From: Gymnothorax reevesii
Taxonomy: Eukaryota; Chordata; Actinopteri; Anguilliformes; Muraenidae
Assembly: GCA_029721435.1 (NCBI GenBank)
Contig: CM056576.1
Coordinates: forward strand, 116,983,166-117,047,165
DNA length: 64,000 bases
Reading direction: 5' to 3'
Notes under the pieces: generated by a model
What the model saw: the letters and a program-made list of their open reading frames with translations, nothing else
The model's database searches: none
What the model was told of the DNA's origin: nothing
In this document: piece after piece, positions 1-16,197 of the stretch
Position numbering within the stretch: the stretch's first letter is position 1
Layout: every line of letters begins with the position of its first letter
Program-made: the position numbers and the translations under genes

Positions 1-1020
1 GGACATTTAGGCAAAAAACATAATGAAAACGACGTCTTTTTGAACTGAACTGTGCCCTCTTCTGGGGTTCTGTCCTCAATTTTTTCCATATTGCTGTCAA
101 TAAACCGTACTATTTGATTGTACTCTGCCTCCACACTTGATTCCAGGTCTGCATCATAACTGTGAACGGCAGGAATTCATGATACGTCCAGCATTAATTC
201 ATGCATTAAATCATCATGAGTCATGCATAAGTTCAGCATTACTAAAGCATACGATATGCCCCCTAATTGTAAAGTGAGACCCAAATTTCACTGGAGTTTT
301 TGTGCATAGTAAAAACATCTGTCGTCTATGTCTGCCACAGAAAATGCTGACACCTGCATGCAGCAGGCATCGCCACACAGCATTTGAGATTCTTGTTTAC
401 TAGATCAGTATTCGTGAGCCAGTTATGCAAACACAAACTGCTAGAAAGGCTCCTGTATTTTCATAAATTATTGAGGAAAGTGTTAATCTTTTCTTGAATG
501 GTTTTTTCTACTGATATGCATTTCTCCAACTGCTGGGTTTTCATTTTATTTTTCACAAGTAAGTCTGTTTAAAAAAATCTGAAAATTCTTCATCAACATA
601 GTTTTGTCTCTAAAAGTAGAAAAATTGTTTGTAAATGTATTGTTATTGTGAAAAGAAAAGCTCTACGAGATCTATACTATACGGAGTTAGTTATACTGAG
701 GCTTATAATGATATGACAATAATCATAATTACTAAAATTGTTGCCTGCAGTGATTATTATCATGGTTACCTGCATTTATCAAAAGGATCACACAACGTTA
801 CAATACAGGGTGCCACAGTCACAGCAGGAATAATACACCAGCAATTATAAAATACATTTTTGCAGTGAACAGCATCAATTTGACATGATCTGAAATGTAA
901 GCCAAGCATTTTTGTGCACTCATATATTTCTAGCACAGTCTCATGTGATAATACTTTAAAAACAAGGCAATCAGACATTGCAGACCTGGCCCCAGCTACA
1001 GGTTGACAGACAGACTGAAA
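1..1020. other. AT-rich non-coding stretch
   Basis: No gene, RNA or recognisable repeat was seen. Short open frames here have no familiar protein motif and look like chance. Confidence 0.5.
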
Positions 1021-1021
1021 G

Positions 1022-3185
<2,164 letters not shown>

Positions 3186-3206
3186 AAGTTCTTTTCCGAC
3201 CCCCTA

Positions 3207-3395
3207 ATGCCAACCCCAGTCAAAATCTTGAACTTAACCACATACGTAGTTTTGGTGCCTAAACATTACCAAGTAGTTCTGATGCCTGAACCTAACCCAA
3301 ACCATAATCCTAATCTCAATACCAAACATAGCCAGATAGTTTCCGTGCCTAAACCCAACCCCAATTCTAGCCCCGACCCTGCGTATGCCAAAACA
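3207..3395. repeat. degenerate CCTAACCC-like minisatellite
   Basis: Imperfect units beginning TAGTTTTGGTGCCTAAAC recur near 3247, 3272 and 3337. They are embedded in AACCCAACCC-type sequence and probably drifted from a simple C/A-rich repeat. The open frame across it (Pro/Asn-rich) is compositional. Confidence 0.45.
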
Positions 3396-5090
3396 GATGT
3401 GTCTGTCAATTAGCGTTTATATTATTGTACCTTTTGGACTGATAAATTATCTACTCTGTTTTTTAAAAACTTCTTCCAACCCATTTATTCATTTTGGAAT
3501 TATTCTGCAGGATCCAGTTTTTTGTGTAAGTGTCAACAAAGTGATGAATTTTCATTGTTGGGGAAAACTGAGGGAAAAGGTCTTTTCTCCACGAGGTGCA
3601 AATTGCTTTGAATCTATCTATGCTACTAATATTTAAATCGACCGCAAGCACTCCATCAAGATGTCTGCCAGGTAAAATCAGTGTTAATTTGCAATATCTG
3701 TGGGGAAACCCCTTAATGTATCATCCAAGTATATTTCTCTAGAGGGAGATTTGGTACCGTCAGCCTGTGGTTTAGTCTGTCGTCGTCCGGAGCAACTTGC
3801 CGGAAATGTTTTCTAAGCTAATCAGGCCTGAAACCAATGTGGATGGTAAGTCTTTGTGTACTTTTGCGCTTGGCAAAAAGCATTCAGTAATGGTTGAGGG
3901 AGAAGACACTCCCACATTGAGGTCTGCTGGCAATGGAGCAAAGCAAGAGCAGAGATATGATAACACCCCAATAGCGTTTATCACTATTAACAAGAGACAA
4001 GCTCCTGCCCTGAGGCCACTCCAGCAGCAGTGTTTAACTGCAGATGAGTTTCATTCTGGAGGGAGGGGAGACCAGCATGTGTTTGGCATAATTCATCACA
4101 GACAAGGCCAGTGCCAGCCTTGCTGTAGCAAACTGTTTGATGTTTTTCCCTACTGCTAGCCCACCCACCAGCCTGCTAATGCGGTTTCTGTCCCTCCGGA
4201 GGGGGGAATATAGAGACAGAGTACTTTCGCCACTATGAAGCAAAGCAGCTGCCTCCTGCCAACTTCAGGGCTGGAGAAATCGTCTGTGATAATGGACGAA
4301 CTGACTGCTTCAGGTTTACAGAGCAGCTTCAGGATGACTTTAAGCTGCCTGTTGCTTGGTGTGTATATGCATATAATATATACATTTTTTGTATATAAAC
4401 TAACAAAAAAGTGTGTTTTTGTATATAAGTTCAAACAGTAATCCTTTTTTGTAGTCTGCTTAGTTTTTACTGCAGTCTTGTGTGCTGGCAGAGTCTGACA
4501 AGAAGATCTTGTTTTACTTACCTGTAAAATAGCTGCTGTTATTATAACAGATGTCTGTTTTATTGACATTGAATTCCTGAGTCATCTCGTGGACCTTAAA
4601 TACATATGCATTAGTCTGCAGTGTTCTTCAACACTGTACAGTTTTAGGTGATTGGGGACTCATTTGTGAGGATAATGCAACACATACAGGTCACCGATCA
4701 CGCTCACCCTCTTAACATTGCTTAGGTCCCCCTTGTGCTGCCAAAACAGCCCCTCCAAACTGACATCCACTTGAATTCTCAGTTTCTGAGCTTCCCAGCA
4801 CAACATTTCACAGGGCAACGCACTCCCTCCACCAGCTTGTCATCTTCCCACAGTGCATCCTGGTGCCATCTTTTCTCCAGGTAAATCGTGCGCATGTACG
4901 GTGCACAAAAAACGGCACTCCCGGGACCAAGCCACCTTCTTCAATAGCTCCAAGGTCCAGTTCTGGCAGTATCCATCGTTGGTGTTGGTTCGAGTGGGCA
5001 CTGTGACTGGTCAAAAGCTACACACACTATGTGCACCTGGGTTCGATGTATTGTGTGTTGTGACACGTTTCTCACGTTAGGATAATTACA
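3396..5090. other. non-coding stretch, nothing recognised
   Basis: Several 60-140 codon open frames occur on both strands, but none shows a known domain, and they overlap one another on opposite strands. No RNA gene or structured repeat was identified. Confidence 0.4.
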
Positions 5091-5094
5091 TTTA

Positions 5095-5365
5095 CTTCAA
5101 CTTGTGTAACAGAAGCTCCTCTGTCAGTTCGGACCTGATGGGATAGCCATCATCGCCCTTGTGCACAGATGAGCGTTTGGCCCCCAACACCCTGTTGTCT
5201 GTTCATGGTTCGTCCCTCTTTGTACCACTGTTGGAGGCAACTCGCCACTGCTGACCGAGAGGATGCCAGAAGCCTTGCCGCTTGGGAGATGCTCTGACCC
5301 ACTCATCTGGCGATAACGATTTGGACCTCGGCGCCTCATTTCTCCCACATCCAACATATAGGCTA
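5095..5365. repeat. dispersed repeat fragment (copy A)
   Basis: The sequence around GGACCTGATGGGATAGCC, GGCCCCCAACACCCTGTTG and GAGATGCTCTGACCCACTC resembles a high-copy teleost interspersed repeat remembered from other fish genomes. A second diverged copy lies at 23470-23690 in the same orientation. The parent element class is not certain; it may be a non-autonomous DNA transposon. Confidence 0.55.
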
Positions 5366-6848
5366 CAAGAACCAACTATTTGCTTTCTTTCTATGGTGTG
5401 CCTGTGTCCATGACGTGCAACATTATAACAAGTTAATCAACGCTATCTGGTTTGAATATTTTGGCTCATCGATATATGATTACAATGGCTTTTGCCCATT
5501 CCCTGATTCAATATGAAATTTCAATTTACCCCTTCACTGAAAATACATTTTTTCTCTTATTTTAAAATTGAATAATTGAGTTATTAAAAATAGCTAATTT
5601 ATTTTTAAAGTGCCCAGTTCCAATTAATTAGAGGTCTGCATATCTTGAACTTTCAATGGGAACATTCCTGAAATTTCAGCCAAAAGTCTCCCAATGACAC
5701 TCTCTTGTAAAGAAATAAACTAATAATATATGGGTCATAACATATGGGCAAAAAAATCTATTTCTCCTTTTCTTGAAAAAGGGAGTTCCTTGGAGTCCGC
5801 TTGGAAACACAGGGATTCAATTAGTTAAGATAATTTCTTTGTAGAGCCACTGTAGACTCAGAGGAAAATGAAGTGATCTCACTGACTTTGCGTCAGTGGC
5901 AGAACCAGTAATTCCATTAACCCTCATCCTACCATGCTATTTTGAACCTTCCTGTGTGGAGTCCAATCAGATCCCGGGATAATTTTGACATATAGAGCAT
6001 GCAAAGTAATTTCTTGCACATTACACGATGCAGACATATTTATTGACCAACTCTGCAAATATGAAACAGAAAATTATCATTCTTAATGTTATGATTCTGC
6101 CTTGTTCTGTTCATGTGTTGCCATGTCTTGATCCATGCCATGTTTTGTTCCTGTTTATTCCTGTATATTCTCCCGTAGTCCATTCCCTCAGTTATATTCC
6201 GGTCCATGTTTTGTCTCATTCCATGCATTGCACTTTGTCTCCTCCTGTCTGGTCTTTTGTAATGTGATCTCTCACTGCCCCAGTATTGTGTGCCGCACTT
6301 TCGGGTGATTTTATGGTTTCTGGGATTTCAACCATTCCTTCCAATTTCCTTTACATCCTTCACCTTGCTTTTCTATTTTACTAACAATACTAACAGTTTG
6401 TTGTTTTAGTTAAACTTATGTTGGCGGGAATAATTAACACACAAAACCAACAAATGCGTTAAATGGGTGTATCTCAGAGATCAAAAAAGATTTTGATAAT
6501 AATCCAAAAAAAGGCACAGTAGAGGGCGCTCGGCCACATTCCCAATCGTTTTACATGAGGAAAAAATAAAAAATAATATAGCTTGCCCAAATCCATGTAC
6601 AGTATTTTCACATTAACAATCTACTTAATCATTTTGACTTACTACTACATTTGGCAAGAATGGGTCACCGTCCTAACTTTGCAAGAAACAGGCTTTGGTA
6701 AAAGCACACGGATACTTTAGACTTAAAGGAAAAAACCCATTCAAACAAAACGGTAGTGGTGATACTGGCGAAACAGAAGTACACTCACAGTTAATATACC
6801 ACATTCCTTTTCTCTCATCACATGTATCCATCTTCTCAAACTCCGAAT
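5366..6848. other. non-coding stretch, possibly old repeat debris
   Basis: Pyrimidine-rich text at about 6095-6370, with repeated CATGTTTTG/CCTGT words, resembles LTR or DNA-transposon debris of fish genomes, but no termini were found. The rest is AT-rich and featureless. Confidence 0.35.
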
Positions 6849-6850
6849 TA

Positions 6851-8443
<1,593 letters not shown>

Positions 8444-8445
8444 TA

Positions 8446-9039
8446 CATTTCATTAAAATAAAATCTACTTACATGCGTTTCAAGCGTTCATACTCTGGCA
8501 CGTGTCTTCAGATCAGGCATAGCATCCAAGGAAGGCACATACTCAAGGATGATACTGGTTTCGCCAGACAACGACTTCATCGCATCCATGACCACTCCAT
8601 TCTAAAATTCACATAGCCAAAGCGCACCAACAAAATGATTGGCCAAGAAATGTCACTAGAGTGCTGACTGAATACTAAAAGGGGCAGTGCCCATTAGACT
8701 GCAAATAAACGCACGCATCCAGTTTAAGCCGTCCAATATGACCCAGTCACACTTACTAACCAAGACTGACATTGTTTATAGTACTAACTTACTTACATGC
8801 ACTAGGGATTGTATAGCTGCACATTACTAATTGACTAACAAGCTCTCAGCACTCGCTCTGCTCTAGTCTCTGCCCCTGGCCTTCACTCAATTTACTTTGC
8901 TGCGTTTTAGCATATTTTGTACACCTGGCTAATCACTGTTCTGCCTCTCACTCTGTGCATGGTAGAACTCCCTAACCAGAGCTGTATGTTTGTCAGTAGG
9001 CTGTCTCTGTGATCCCAGTCCGAGTTTTGGCTTTTGCCA
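8446..9039. other. non-coding stretch, nothing recognised
   Basis: Flanking sequence right of the Tc1 insertion. No gene or repeat structure was recognised. Confidence 0.4.
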
Positions 9040-9590
9040 ATTTCTTGTAATCAGGAACTTCCTCATGTTAATTCCTTTGTCATTAGTCTGATCCAATTCA
9101 ACTGCTTCCCCTTTGTAGCATGTGACTTCCCCTATGTGTATTTAAGCAGTCATTTCACACACAGCTCTTGTCAGAACGTTGATCAATATTTCTTTGTGCA
9201 GAGCGCCTTGTATGCTATTGAGTATTGTTTTTCTTCTACAGGTTTGTCCGACTTCGATTTTTGCCATTGCCCTTTTTGTATTTTATTTTTGTCTTTCTGG
9301 ATTTCGACCCATTTTGGTATGACCACGATTTCGGTGTTTAGATGCCCTGTGTAAGACCCATGGCTTTGTCCATCGACTACGACTTTTTGCCTACTGTTCA
9401 TGTGCCTTTGCTCATCTGTCTTCCTGGTTCTGACCCCTGCCTGTCTAGTCGAAACTGTTTTTGGATTTCGTATTGTGGCTTGGCAATTCTTGTGTTTTTT
9501 GGCTTTGACTCGGACTCCATTAAAGGCATATGTTTTTTGGATTACTGTCTCTCGCGTGTGGTTCCTGAACTGTACCTCACACTTAATCTG
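9040..9590 (+). mobile_element. LTR-like sequence (possible solo LTR)
   Basis: Layout recalls a fish Ty3/Gypsy LTR: a TATA-like GTGTATTTAAGCAG at about 9136, pyrimidine-rich leader, CCTGCCTGTCTAGTC-type words near 9438 and a polyadenylation-like CATTAAAGG near 9528. No matching LTR, primer-binding site or gag-pol frame was found in the window, and no clear target duplication. If correct it is a solo or truncated LTR. The open frames inside are Phe/Cys-rich chance reads. Confidence 0.45.
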
Positions 9591-10080
9591 AAAAATACGT
9601 CTATATATCATCCAAATCACATGAACAAAACACAAACATGAGCTGTTTTCTTGTAAATCAGCTATATATTTTCACTCACTGAGGATGCTTGTTTCTTTTT
9701 TGCATCAAATAATATTTAGACCAAAACAACCTTCTCTCACAAGCAACCTGCTGCTTGCTGTGGGTAGGGCACACTGGCTTCTTAGGAGATGGACATTCCA
9801 GTCTGACTTTCTTGCCAATGTTTCAGGGACAGCATGCACTTGATTTTCATCAGGCTGAGGTGGTACAACCTCTGTGTCTCTGTGATCAGACTGTTCTGAC
9901 AAGTGATCCACTTAATTTCCAGAAATGCCTGAGACTTCAAACTCTAAATTGGTATTATCCTCTGAAATAATTCTCAGTGCTTATCTTGCGGTGTATCTTA
10001 CAGCTGTATTTCTTCAGCCCTTCTTTATCTAAAAGAAGTACACATCATTACCTTTCACCAATGCATATCCCACATGGAAA
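9591..10080. other. non-coding stretch, nothing recognised
   Basis: No coding, RNA or repeat signal was identified. Confidence 0.4.
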
Positions 10081-10082
10081 GA

Positions 10083-10265
10083 ATCTATATGAACATATAT
10101 GCGCATATATGCAACCTATATACGCATATATGCCACATATAGGCCAAATTCAGGTACATATATGTGCTTATAGAGGGCATGTAGGTCTCCTATATCACTT
10201 CTTTATTTCCACATATAGGCCCTATATGTACATACAAGGAAAATGTCTCCTATATAGCTCATATA
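10083..10265. repeat. degenerate CATATATGC/ACATATAGG palindromic repeat
   Basis: Self-complementary words such as GCGCATATATGC, ACGCATATATGC, CACATATAGGCC and CCTATATGTACATA recur about every 20-30 bp. It looks like a decayed minisatellite with strong cruciform potential. The Tyr/His-rich open frame across it is compositional. Confidence 0.6.
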
Positions 10266-11082
10266 CCCAGTGGCAGGTTTTGTTTGTCATACCTATTGTA
10301 TAGCTCATATTTCACTTTTGCAACTGTCATACATGATGTCTAGCTCATATTTTCATTCTCGAGGTAATATCTGCATATTAGTCCAAAGTCCCTTACAGAA
10401 CTAACAAGAATTTCATGCAATAACTATTAATCGCATGTGAACACGTGAAATTGGCATCACATTTGATCCTAAATACATGTTGACATGTGACAATGGCATG
10501 TTATGTGTAAACCAGTCATCATTAACTATGGCAAGTGAGAGGAGACATAAAACTATGAAATCAACACAAATATCTAATGCTATTTGTGAATTTTTTTTCC
10601 TAAAACATTTACAGTAACCAGGTCATCAATTTTTTCTTGACCATACATATTTCCATTCTATGAAGATTGAGTTGTGTATTGTGGAAGAGAAGGAAATGTA
10701 TAAAAAAAAATGGTTTGATTATGTTTATTTAATCAATTAAGCATTTTTTTCAAGTTTCAGTCACTGCCAGATTCACCATATTCAATAAAATTGGATTCAC
10801 ATCATTACAGCTCATACACATCCACTGAAAGGTAATACACTACACCGTTGCATCCACCAAATGCAATGTTTTCTATCTTGTCTGTAATGCAGTTTCTAGA
10901 TGAATATGGCTTAGAGGTCCTTAGTCTAAATGTTGCAAAATAAAACAAAATTAAAAAAATAAAAATAAAAATAAAAAAAAAGTACACAGAAGAATATACG
11001 TTCAAGTAAACATGCCTTCCAAAAGTTATTTTCATCCCCACATCTATTCAAGCATTTCACTGTGGTTAATGAATTTGAAGAC
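10266..11082. other. non-coding stretch
   Basis: AT-rich with an A-rich tract (AAATAAAAATAAAAATAAAA) at about 10953-10981. No gene or transposon terminus was seen. Confidence 0.4.
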
Positions 11083-11630
11083 AAAGGGCTCTAATTTCCT
11101 GGCGCAGCGCAGGTGGCGTAGCGAAGCGCAGCCCGCGCAGTGGTAATTTCGTAGGGCGCAGCCCGCGTAGTGGTAATTTCGTGAGGCGCGCAGCCTTCGG
11201 TAGACCAAGGTGCGCCGAGATGGGTGTGGCGGCGTAGTAGGGGGAGGTGTCACATATTTATCAAGACACAGTGACAATTTCGTAGAAAAAGTCTCCGCTG
11301 GAGTTGCACAGAAAACTCTAACTCCAACCTGGTTTAATTTCCGTGCAGTGGTAATTTGGCTGACCGGCGCAGAGAGCGCACACGTCACCGAAATCTCACA
11401 GGCAGGTTTACAGAATGTCAGGCACATTTCAATGCAAGAAATAATTACAGGAAGCACGATTTAATGTAACTATCTGAATAAGGACATAAATTATTGTAAC
11501 TATATCGATTGTCCTGATGTCAGATTAAAGACGGTTGCCACGCGTAATGGAAACTTGACCGGGCTTAATCAACGCAGCTGAATCTGTGATGCAAACTAAC
11601 GACTTCACATCTTTCTCAGCCAACCACAAA

Positions 11631-11632
<2 letters not shown>

Positions 11633-11690
<58 letters not shown>
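11633..11690. repeat. (TA)n microsatellite
   Basis: 58 bp of TA dinucleotides with a single AA interruption near 11670. It lies inside the 11086-13067 transposon, about 25 bp left of the nested element. Confidence 0.97.
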
Positions 11691-11717
11691 CGAATGCTTG
11701 CGTTCTATGCTCATTAA

Positions 11718-12646
11718 AGCCGCTTGCACACTGGACGCGAAACGAATTTTTCGCCCGACTGAATACAGACAAAGTCAATGCAAAGACGCGATAGTTGGAC
11801 AGGGTTTTAATATAGCTCCGTGTCCGAAAGTCATAAAAGTTCGAATTTTTCCGAGTATTCCAGGAATTATTAGACATGCAAACTTGGCCATTTTTGTGTT
11901 CGACCTTCACAGAATGCAAATTGATAGCTATCGACTTTTCTTGGTCTTTTTAGCCTATTCTTCTGTTTTCTTCCGTTGAAGATAGCCAGCAGTCTTTATT
12001 CGGTCTTTCTCTTGAAAATTAGTCAGATGGACCGAACAGATTCACGCTTTATTTCCACAGCTGAGATAAAACAGTGCGTGAGCAAATCAATTCCATGACC
12101 ATTGACAGTGTGAAGAAATTATCGCATGCACGATTAAGACTGTCCGACACGAAATGCAAAATACTCCATGTCCACCAGCCAGCAAAAAGTAAAAGTATTG
12201 AAATGAGAACAGATTTATAACGGGATATCCAACAAAGATGACCTGCTAAAAAATAAATCCCAGTGTTCATTGGATGTTCTGTTGTTAAAATGTTTCTTTT
12301 TATTCTTTATTTCGGTATCAATCTGTTCTAATCGTCCTCTTTTTTTTTTTTTTTAGCTGTCAGACACGGAGGCATTGTACATTGTCCCATGCCAGTGTCG
12401 ACTCGCTTTACTGAGCAGAGCTTAAACAGAAACATTGATTGAAATTCTCGGTACTCATCTTAAGGAACTGAGCCCTCTTATCAAAACATTCACGTTTAAT
12501 ATCGACAAGAGTCAGCAGATTTGAAGAAATTAAAAACAATAATAGACTGTCGGACACGGAGATTTATTAAAACCCTGTCAGACTTTCGGGCACAAGACGC
12601 AATCTGTCGAGCGAAAAATTCGTTTTGCGTCCAGTGTGCAAGCGGC
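11718..12646. mobile_element. TTAA-flanked transposon nested in the 11086-13067 element
   Basis: TTAA occurs on both sides (11714-11717 and 12647-12650). The ends are inverted copies of roughly 110 bp: GCCGCTTGCACACTGGACGC is at the left tip and its complement at the right. Matching inner words (ACAGGGTTTTAATA, CTCCGTGTCCGA) continue inward on both arms. The left end carries one extra A. No transposase frame of meaningful length was seen, so it is probably non-autonomous. TTAA targeting is shared by piggyBac and Kolobok families; the sequence does not decide between them. A related right end lies at 23945-23998. Confidence 0.85.
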
Positions 12647-13070
12647 TTAATACAAGGCTACTATTATTGTCACTTCGGTTTTATCGTCTTCAGTGGGGAA
12701 AAGGAATACAGCCTGATTGCTATGATCTCGTACTGAGTTAAGATCGCATATTGAATATAAATGTGTCACGTATCTTGCATTGTTGTCCATGCATGTTAAT
12801 CCCAAAATTTAAAGCAGCAACAGTTTGTAATTCATGGGAACACGCTATCCATCGTTTCTCTTGCCAGTGAGCAAGATTTGACTCGGCTGTGTCGCCTTCT
12901 TTGCCAACTTGCGCTGGAGGGGCAGAGGTGGGACAGAGGAGTTCTTGCGCCAGGCTACGCCGGGCACGAAATTGCCACATACGCCTGGACACACCCCGTT
13001 GGCGCGGCGCACCCCCCATGCGCCGCGCCTGCGCCGCGCCTACGCCTGGTCTACGAAATTAGAGCCCAAA

Positions 13071-15040
13071 GTCTATATTTCTTTTCACAGTTTTAATGAA
13101 CAGACACTTGTCTTTTAACTGAGATGCTTGTATAGCAACTAAAGGTCCCAGACTTTTTCCTACAGGGATAAAATAACAAGGATTCTTAAATTTCCACACA
13201 GAAAGAACCGATATAAACATATAGGTTTTAATCCCCGCCTTGTATCCACCAGCAGTGGTTGGCAGCTCTTTTCAGAAGTAGCGCGCAATTGGCCAATGCG
13301 CTACAGGGATGCAAATTGCTGAGAAGGGTTATGTAGATTAGAGTTCCCCTAGGCGCGTCCTGTTGGCTAGACGGGCACTCATTAACAAGATTCTGACCCT
13401 CATCATATCTGTATATGTTCTTCCCTCATTTGAAGCTAACATAGTTTTGCTCAGTGACAGATACACTGAACTAAAGCTAATGCATGAAACCATTCCCATT
13501 GATCTTTGTAGTTTTAAAAAATCATGGCAGGTGTCTCTTCTGAGTCCCTCAATAGGCAGTCAGAGTCAGTCGCCTGTCAATTAGTGTCAATTAAGTTCCG
13601 TGCGCTCTGGAAAAGCTATCTTTTGATTCGTGGAGTGGAAAGATTTCACCACAATTTTTCGGTAAGTTTCACTCATGGAAGGCATGTAAACATTCTCATT
13701 TCTATTCAGTAAATCGCAAACGCAATGACAGTATGTACAACACCTTTGCAAATATTTAGAAACTTCATTCCTTGATGTCAGTAGGTGTAGATGGGGTGGT
13801 AAAATCAAGGGAATTGTCGTGTTACTGCGCTCCCTGTATTACTGAGGATTACATTACCTGTGAAAATCCAGAATATGTCAGATCCATTGTCAGCCAGCAG
13901 TGCTTCCAAATTTCTTGAAGAATTGCTAGTATTTTCCCATGCTGAAATGGCAAAGCATGTTGCTAAGAATTCTCAAGAATCACAAAACATTGCCTTAAGA
14001 AGAACAGATTATGTTCTGCTCAGAAAGTTACATTATTTAATATTCTGGCTCGCCAGCGGATCCCGTCGCTCACTCAACCCCAAGTTTTTTCTTTTGTCAA
14101 CGTTGTATTTTTTTATATTCATGCAGGAGGCTAAACTGAAACTGCACTACAGTCCCAAGAGCGTAACAAATTAATTGCTCTTAATCTGCACTCTCTGACG
14201 TGGCTCCGCGCACAGTGCGGGCAGCCCAGGAAGCGGAAAGGAGAGGCGTCACGATGCGGCTGGGCTGGGAAAGCCCACCGACTAAGGTAATGTGCATCCA
14301 GCTGTGTTCTCTGCATCTCATTAGCAAAACATGAGCATTGCTCCACATTGGGGCCAGCAGTGACGCAAAACTCAACAGGCCCAGTGCATTCGCGGTTAAT
14401 GTGCATATTTACTGAGCATATTTACTGCAAACATATTAGCTAAGTCACAGCATCACTTCTTCTCACTTAGTACTACTCAGCTGCCCTGTAGCTAACACCT
14501 GCCTCACCAAATCAAACCTGGCACAGCGTAAACACTACAAATTGCCATTTTTCCCTTGGACTGAGGCCTATACTCTGTTTAATACCATATTTCACACAGC
14601 TAACCCTTATGTTCTGGTGGGGTCCTCAATAACACAGAGCGTCCTTAAAGTCAAGCTCACACACAGGAAGATCCTAGAGAGGCAACCTCTAAACATCTTA
14701 CTTCTGGTTGCCCTGGTAACATTAACAGGTAATGGCTCCCAAACTGTGCCTAGTGGAGAAACAAATGGTACAAAGGTTACTACACAAAAGCAAATAAGGC
14801 CATATTTAATTTATTGAATATTTAATTGGGCAAGAGCTTTCTCTGCAATATGTAATAGCTACATCAGGCCTACCAAAGAAAACGTAGCCTCAGCACACAA
14901 AAACTATGAAATGCCTACATTAATCGCGGAAATAGCAACAGAAAAATAATACCCCGCTACTGAAACTGCAAAAACCGCAACATAAACTGTTGACTCGTAG
15001 CATAAGACTATGAAACTGCAACATCTTCTACCGCATCCGT
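13071..15040. other. non-coding stretch with one GC-rich patch
   Basis: No recognised gene. A GC-rich patch at about 14188-14285 contains CTGACGTGGC (CRE-like) and an ATG at 14252 followed by GACTAAGGTAATG, which could be a splice donor. The short peptide has no recognisable features. The open frame at 13860-14174 (Ser/Ala/Glu-rich start) is not familiar. Confidence 0.35.
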
Positions 15041-15089
15041 CTTTGCCATTTACTGCGCTTGCGCGTACCGGCCTAGGCTGCTTTCAGAG

Positions 15090-15120
15090 ATGGCGGAATC
15101 AGACGTGTCTCCTTCGGTTG
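15090..15120 (+). CDS. candidate first coding exon of an unidentified host gene (partial)
   Basis: ATG at 15090 lies in the good translation context CAGAGATGGCGG and reads MAESDVSPSV. It is followed at 15121 by GTAAGTAAAA, a near-consensus splice donor in phase 1. Reading on would hit a stop two codons later, as expected for intron sequence. Just upstream (15050-15088) is a small CpG-containing patch (TGCGCTTGCGCGTACCGG) that could be a TATA-less promoter; ATGGCGG also matches the core of YY1 sites found at housekeeping gene starts. The peptide is too short to name. No downstream exon was recognised to 64 kb, so either intron 1 is very long or this is chance. Confidence is moderate to low. 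Confidence 0.42.
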
Positions 15121-15851
15121 GTAAGTAAAACTTCCAAATATGACGTTATTGTTAATGCAGATGTTTAACAATGAATTGTAAGACGTAGCTGTTACATCCA
15201 CATTCTCGTAAATTCGCTTATTTTGGCATGTCACCCTGCCGAAAATGAACGATGCACTGTCGATTTCGCTAAAGTCTTAGAGTTGCCAACTTGACGACTT
15301 TCTCGCTTAATCTGGCGACTTTCCAAATCGGGATTGTTTGTCCATTCAAGACGTTTGTATACGTCTTGAGAAAGTCGTTTTTTTGTCATTTTAGGGACAA
15401 ACCTATAAAAATGGCTTAGAGGAGACTGAGATAAAACAAAGAGATAGAGCTCTTGGAACGTGATGCCACAAATGGGGTAGTTGCTGGTTCAACGAGCTTC
15501 TGTAAGATCTGGTGCATGCCAAGTGGTTTTATGCAATGGGAGTATAACCTATTTTTTTGGGTCAAAATTAGTTCAATATAAAAAGCCATTGGAAAAAGGA
15601 CACACATGCCAGCCTTCACTGCATTATGATCTATGGCAAAAAGCCAAAGACTCAGCCTAAAAGCTACAAATTATTTTGGTGCAAAAAAGCCTTAAATATA
15701 TTTCAACCCTCTGTAAACTGAATAGTGCATGAGTGTGGAGTTGCATGACATTGTAGGAATGGGTTACCCACACAATGGACTGTATATTTGCGTTGCAACT
15801 CACATACCAGCAGAAGGTAGACAACCTTATGCTTTATATTGTCCTCACTAG
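15121..15851. other. non-coding stretch (possible start of a long intron)
   Basis: No repeat terminus or coding signal. There is local symmetry of ACGTCTTGAGAAAGTCG-type words around 15290-15380, with nothing firm. Confidence 0.35.
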
Positions 15852-16197
15852 TCAGTTATACCTCGGCTCCAGGAGGAACAATGCGGTTTTCGTCCTGGTT
15901 GTGGAACACTGGACCAGCTCTATACCCTCCGCAGGGTGCTTGAGGGTGCATGGGAGTTTGCCCAACCAGTTCACGTGTGTTTTGTGGACTTGGAGAAGGC
16001 CTTCGACCGTGTCCCTCGTGGCATTCTGTGGGAGGTGCTTCAGGAGTATGGAGTTTGGGGCCCTCAACTAAGGGCCGTGCGGTCTCTGTATGACCAGAGA
16101 AGGAGCTTGGTTCGCATTGCCGGCAGTAAGTCAGACCTGTTCCCGGTGCATGTTGGACTCCGGCAGGGCTGCCCTCTGTCACCGGTTCTGTTCTGTA
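15852..16197 (+). pseudogene. non-LTR retrotransposon reverse transcriptase fragment
   Basis: An open frame of about 115 codons, with no internal stop, encodes the fingers/palm part of a LINE reverse transcriptase. In order it shows QEEQCGFRPGCGT, VHVCFVDLEKAFDRVPRG (the first catalytic Asp lies in this block) and GLRQGCPLSPVLF (the RQG-PLSP block). It starts after an in-frame TAG at 15849 and loses homology at about 16197, before the YxDD block, so no active enzyme is encoded. The clade is not assigned. The upstream endonuclease and downstream 3' tail are absent nearby, so this is an internal fragment rather than a typical 5'-truncated copy. Confidence 0.92.

Larger units (their letters stand above)
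11086..13067 (-). mobile_element. GGGCTCTAATTTC-ended DNA transposon, hosts a nested element
   Basis: Perfect 13-bp terminal inverted repeats: GGGCTCTAATTTC at 11086-11098 and its complement at 13055-13067, flanked by AAA on both sides (candidate 3-bp target duplication). Both subterminal zones are CpG- and GCGC-rich (GCGCAGCGCAGG, GCGCGGCGCACC), unlike the AT-rich surroundings. The interior at 12755-12870 matches the interior of the second copy at 17728-18619 in reverse orientation, so this is one family. No transposase frame survives, so the element is non-autonomous. The GGGCTCT terminus and 3-bp duplication suggest PIF/Harbinger or an ISL2EU-like group, which is inference. About 930 bp of its length is a separate insertion (11718-12646). 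Confidence 0.85.

Noticed and set aside
14252..14285. Alternative first exon (ATG at 14252 with GTAATG donor)
   Set aside because: The GC-rich patch is suggestive but the ATG context is ordinary and the peptide has no features; it is weaker than the 15,090 candidate.
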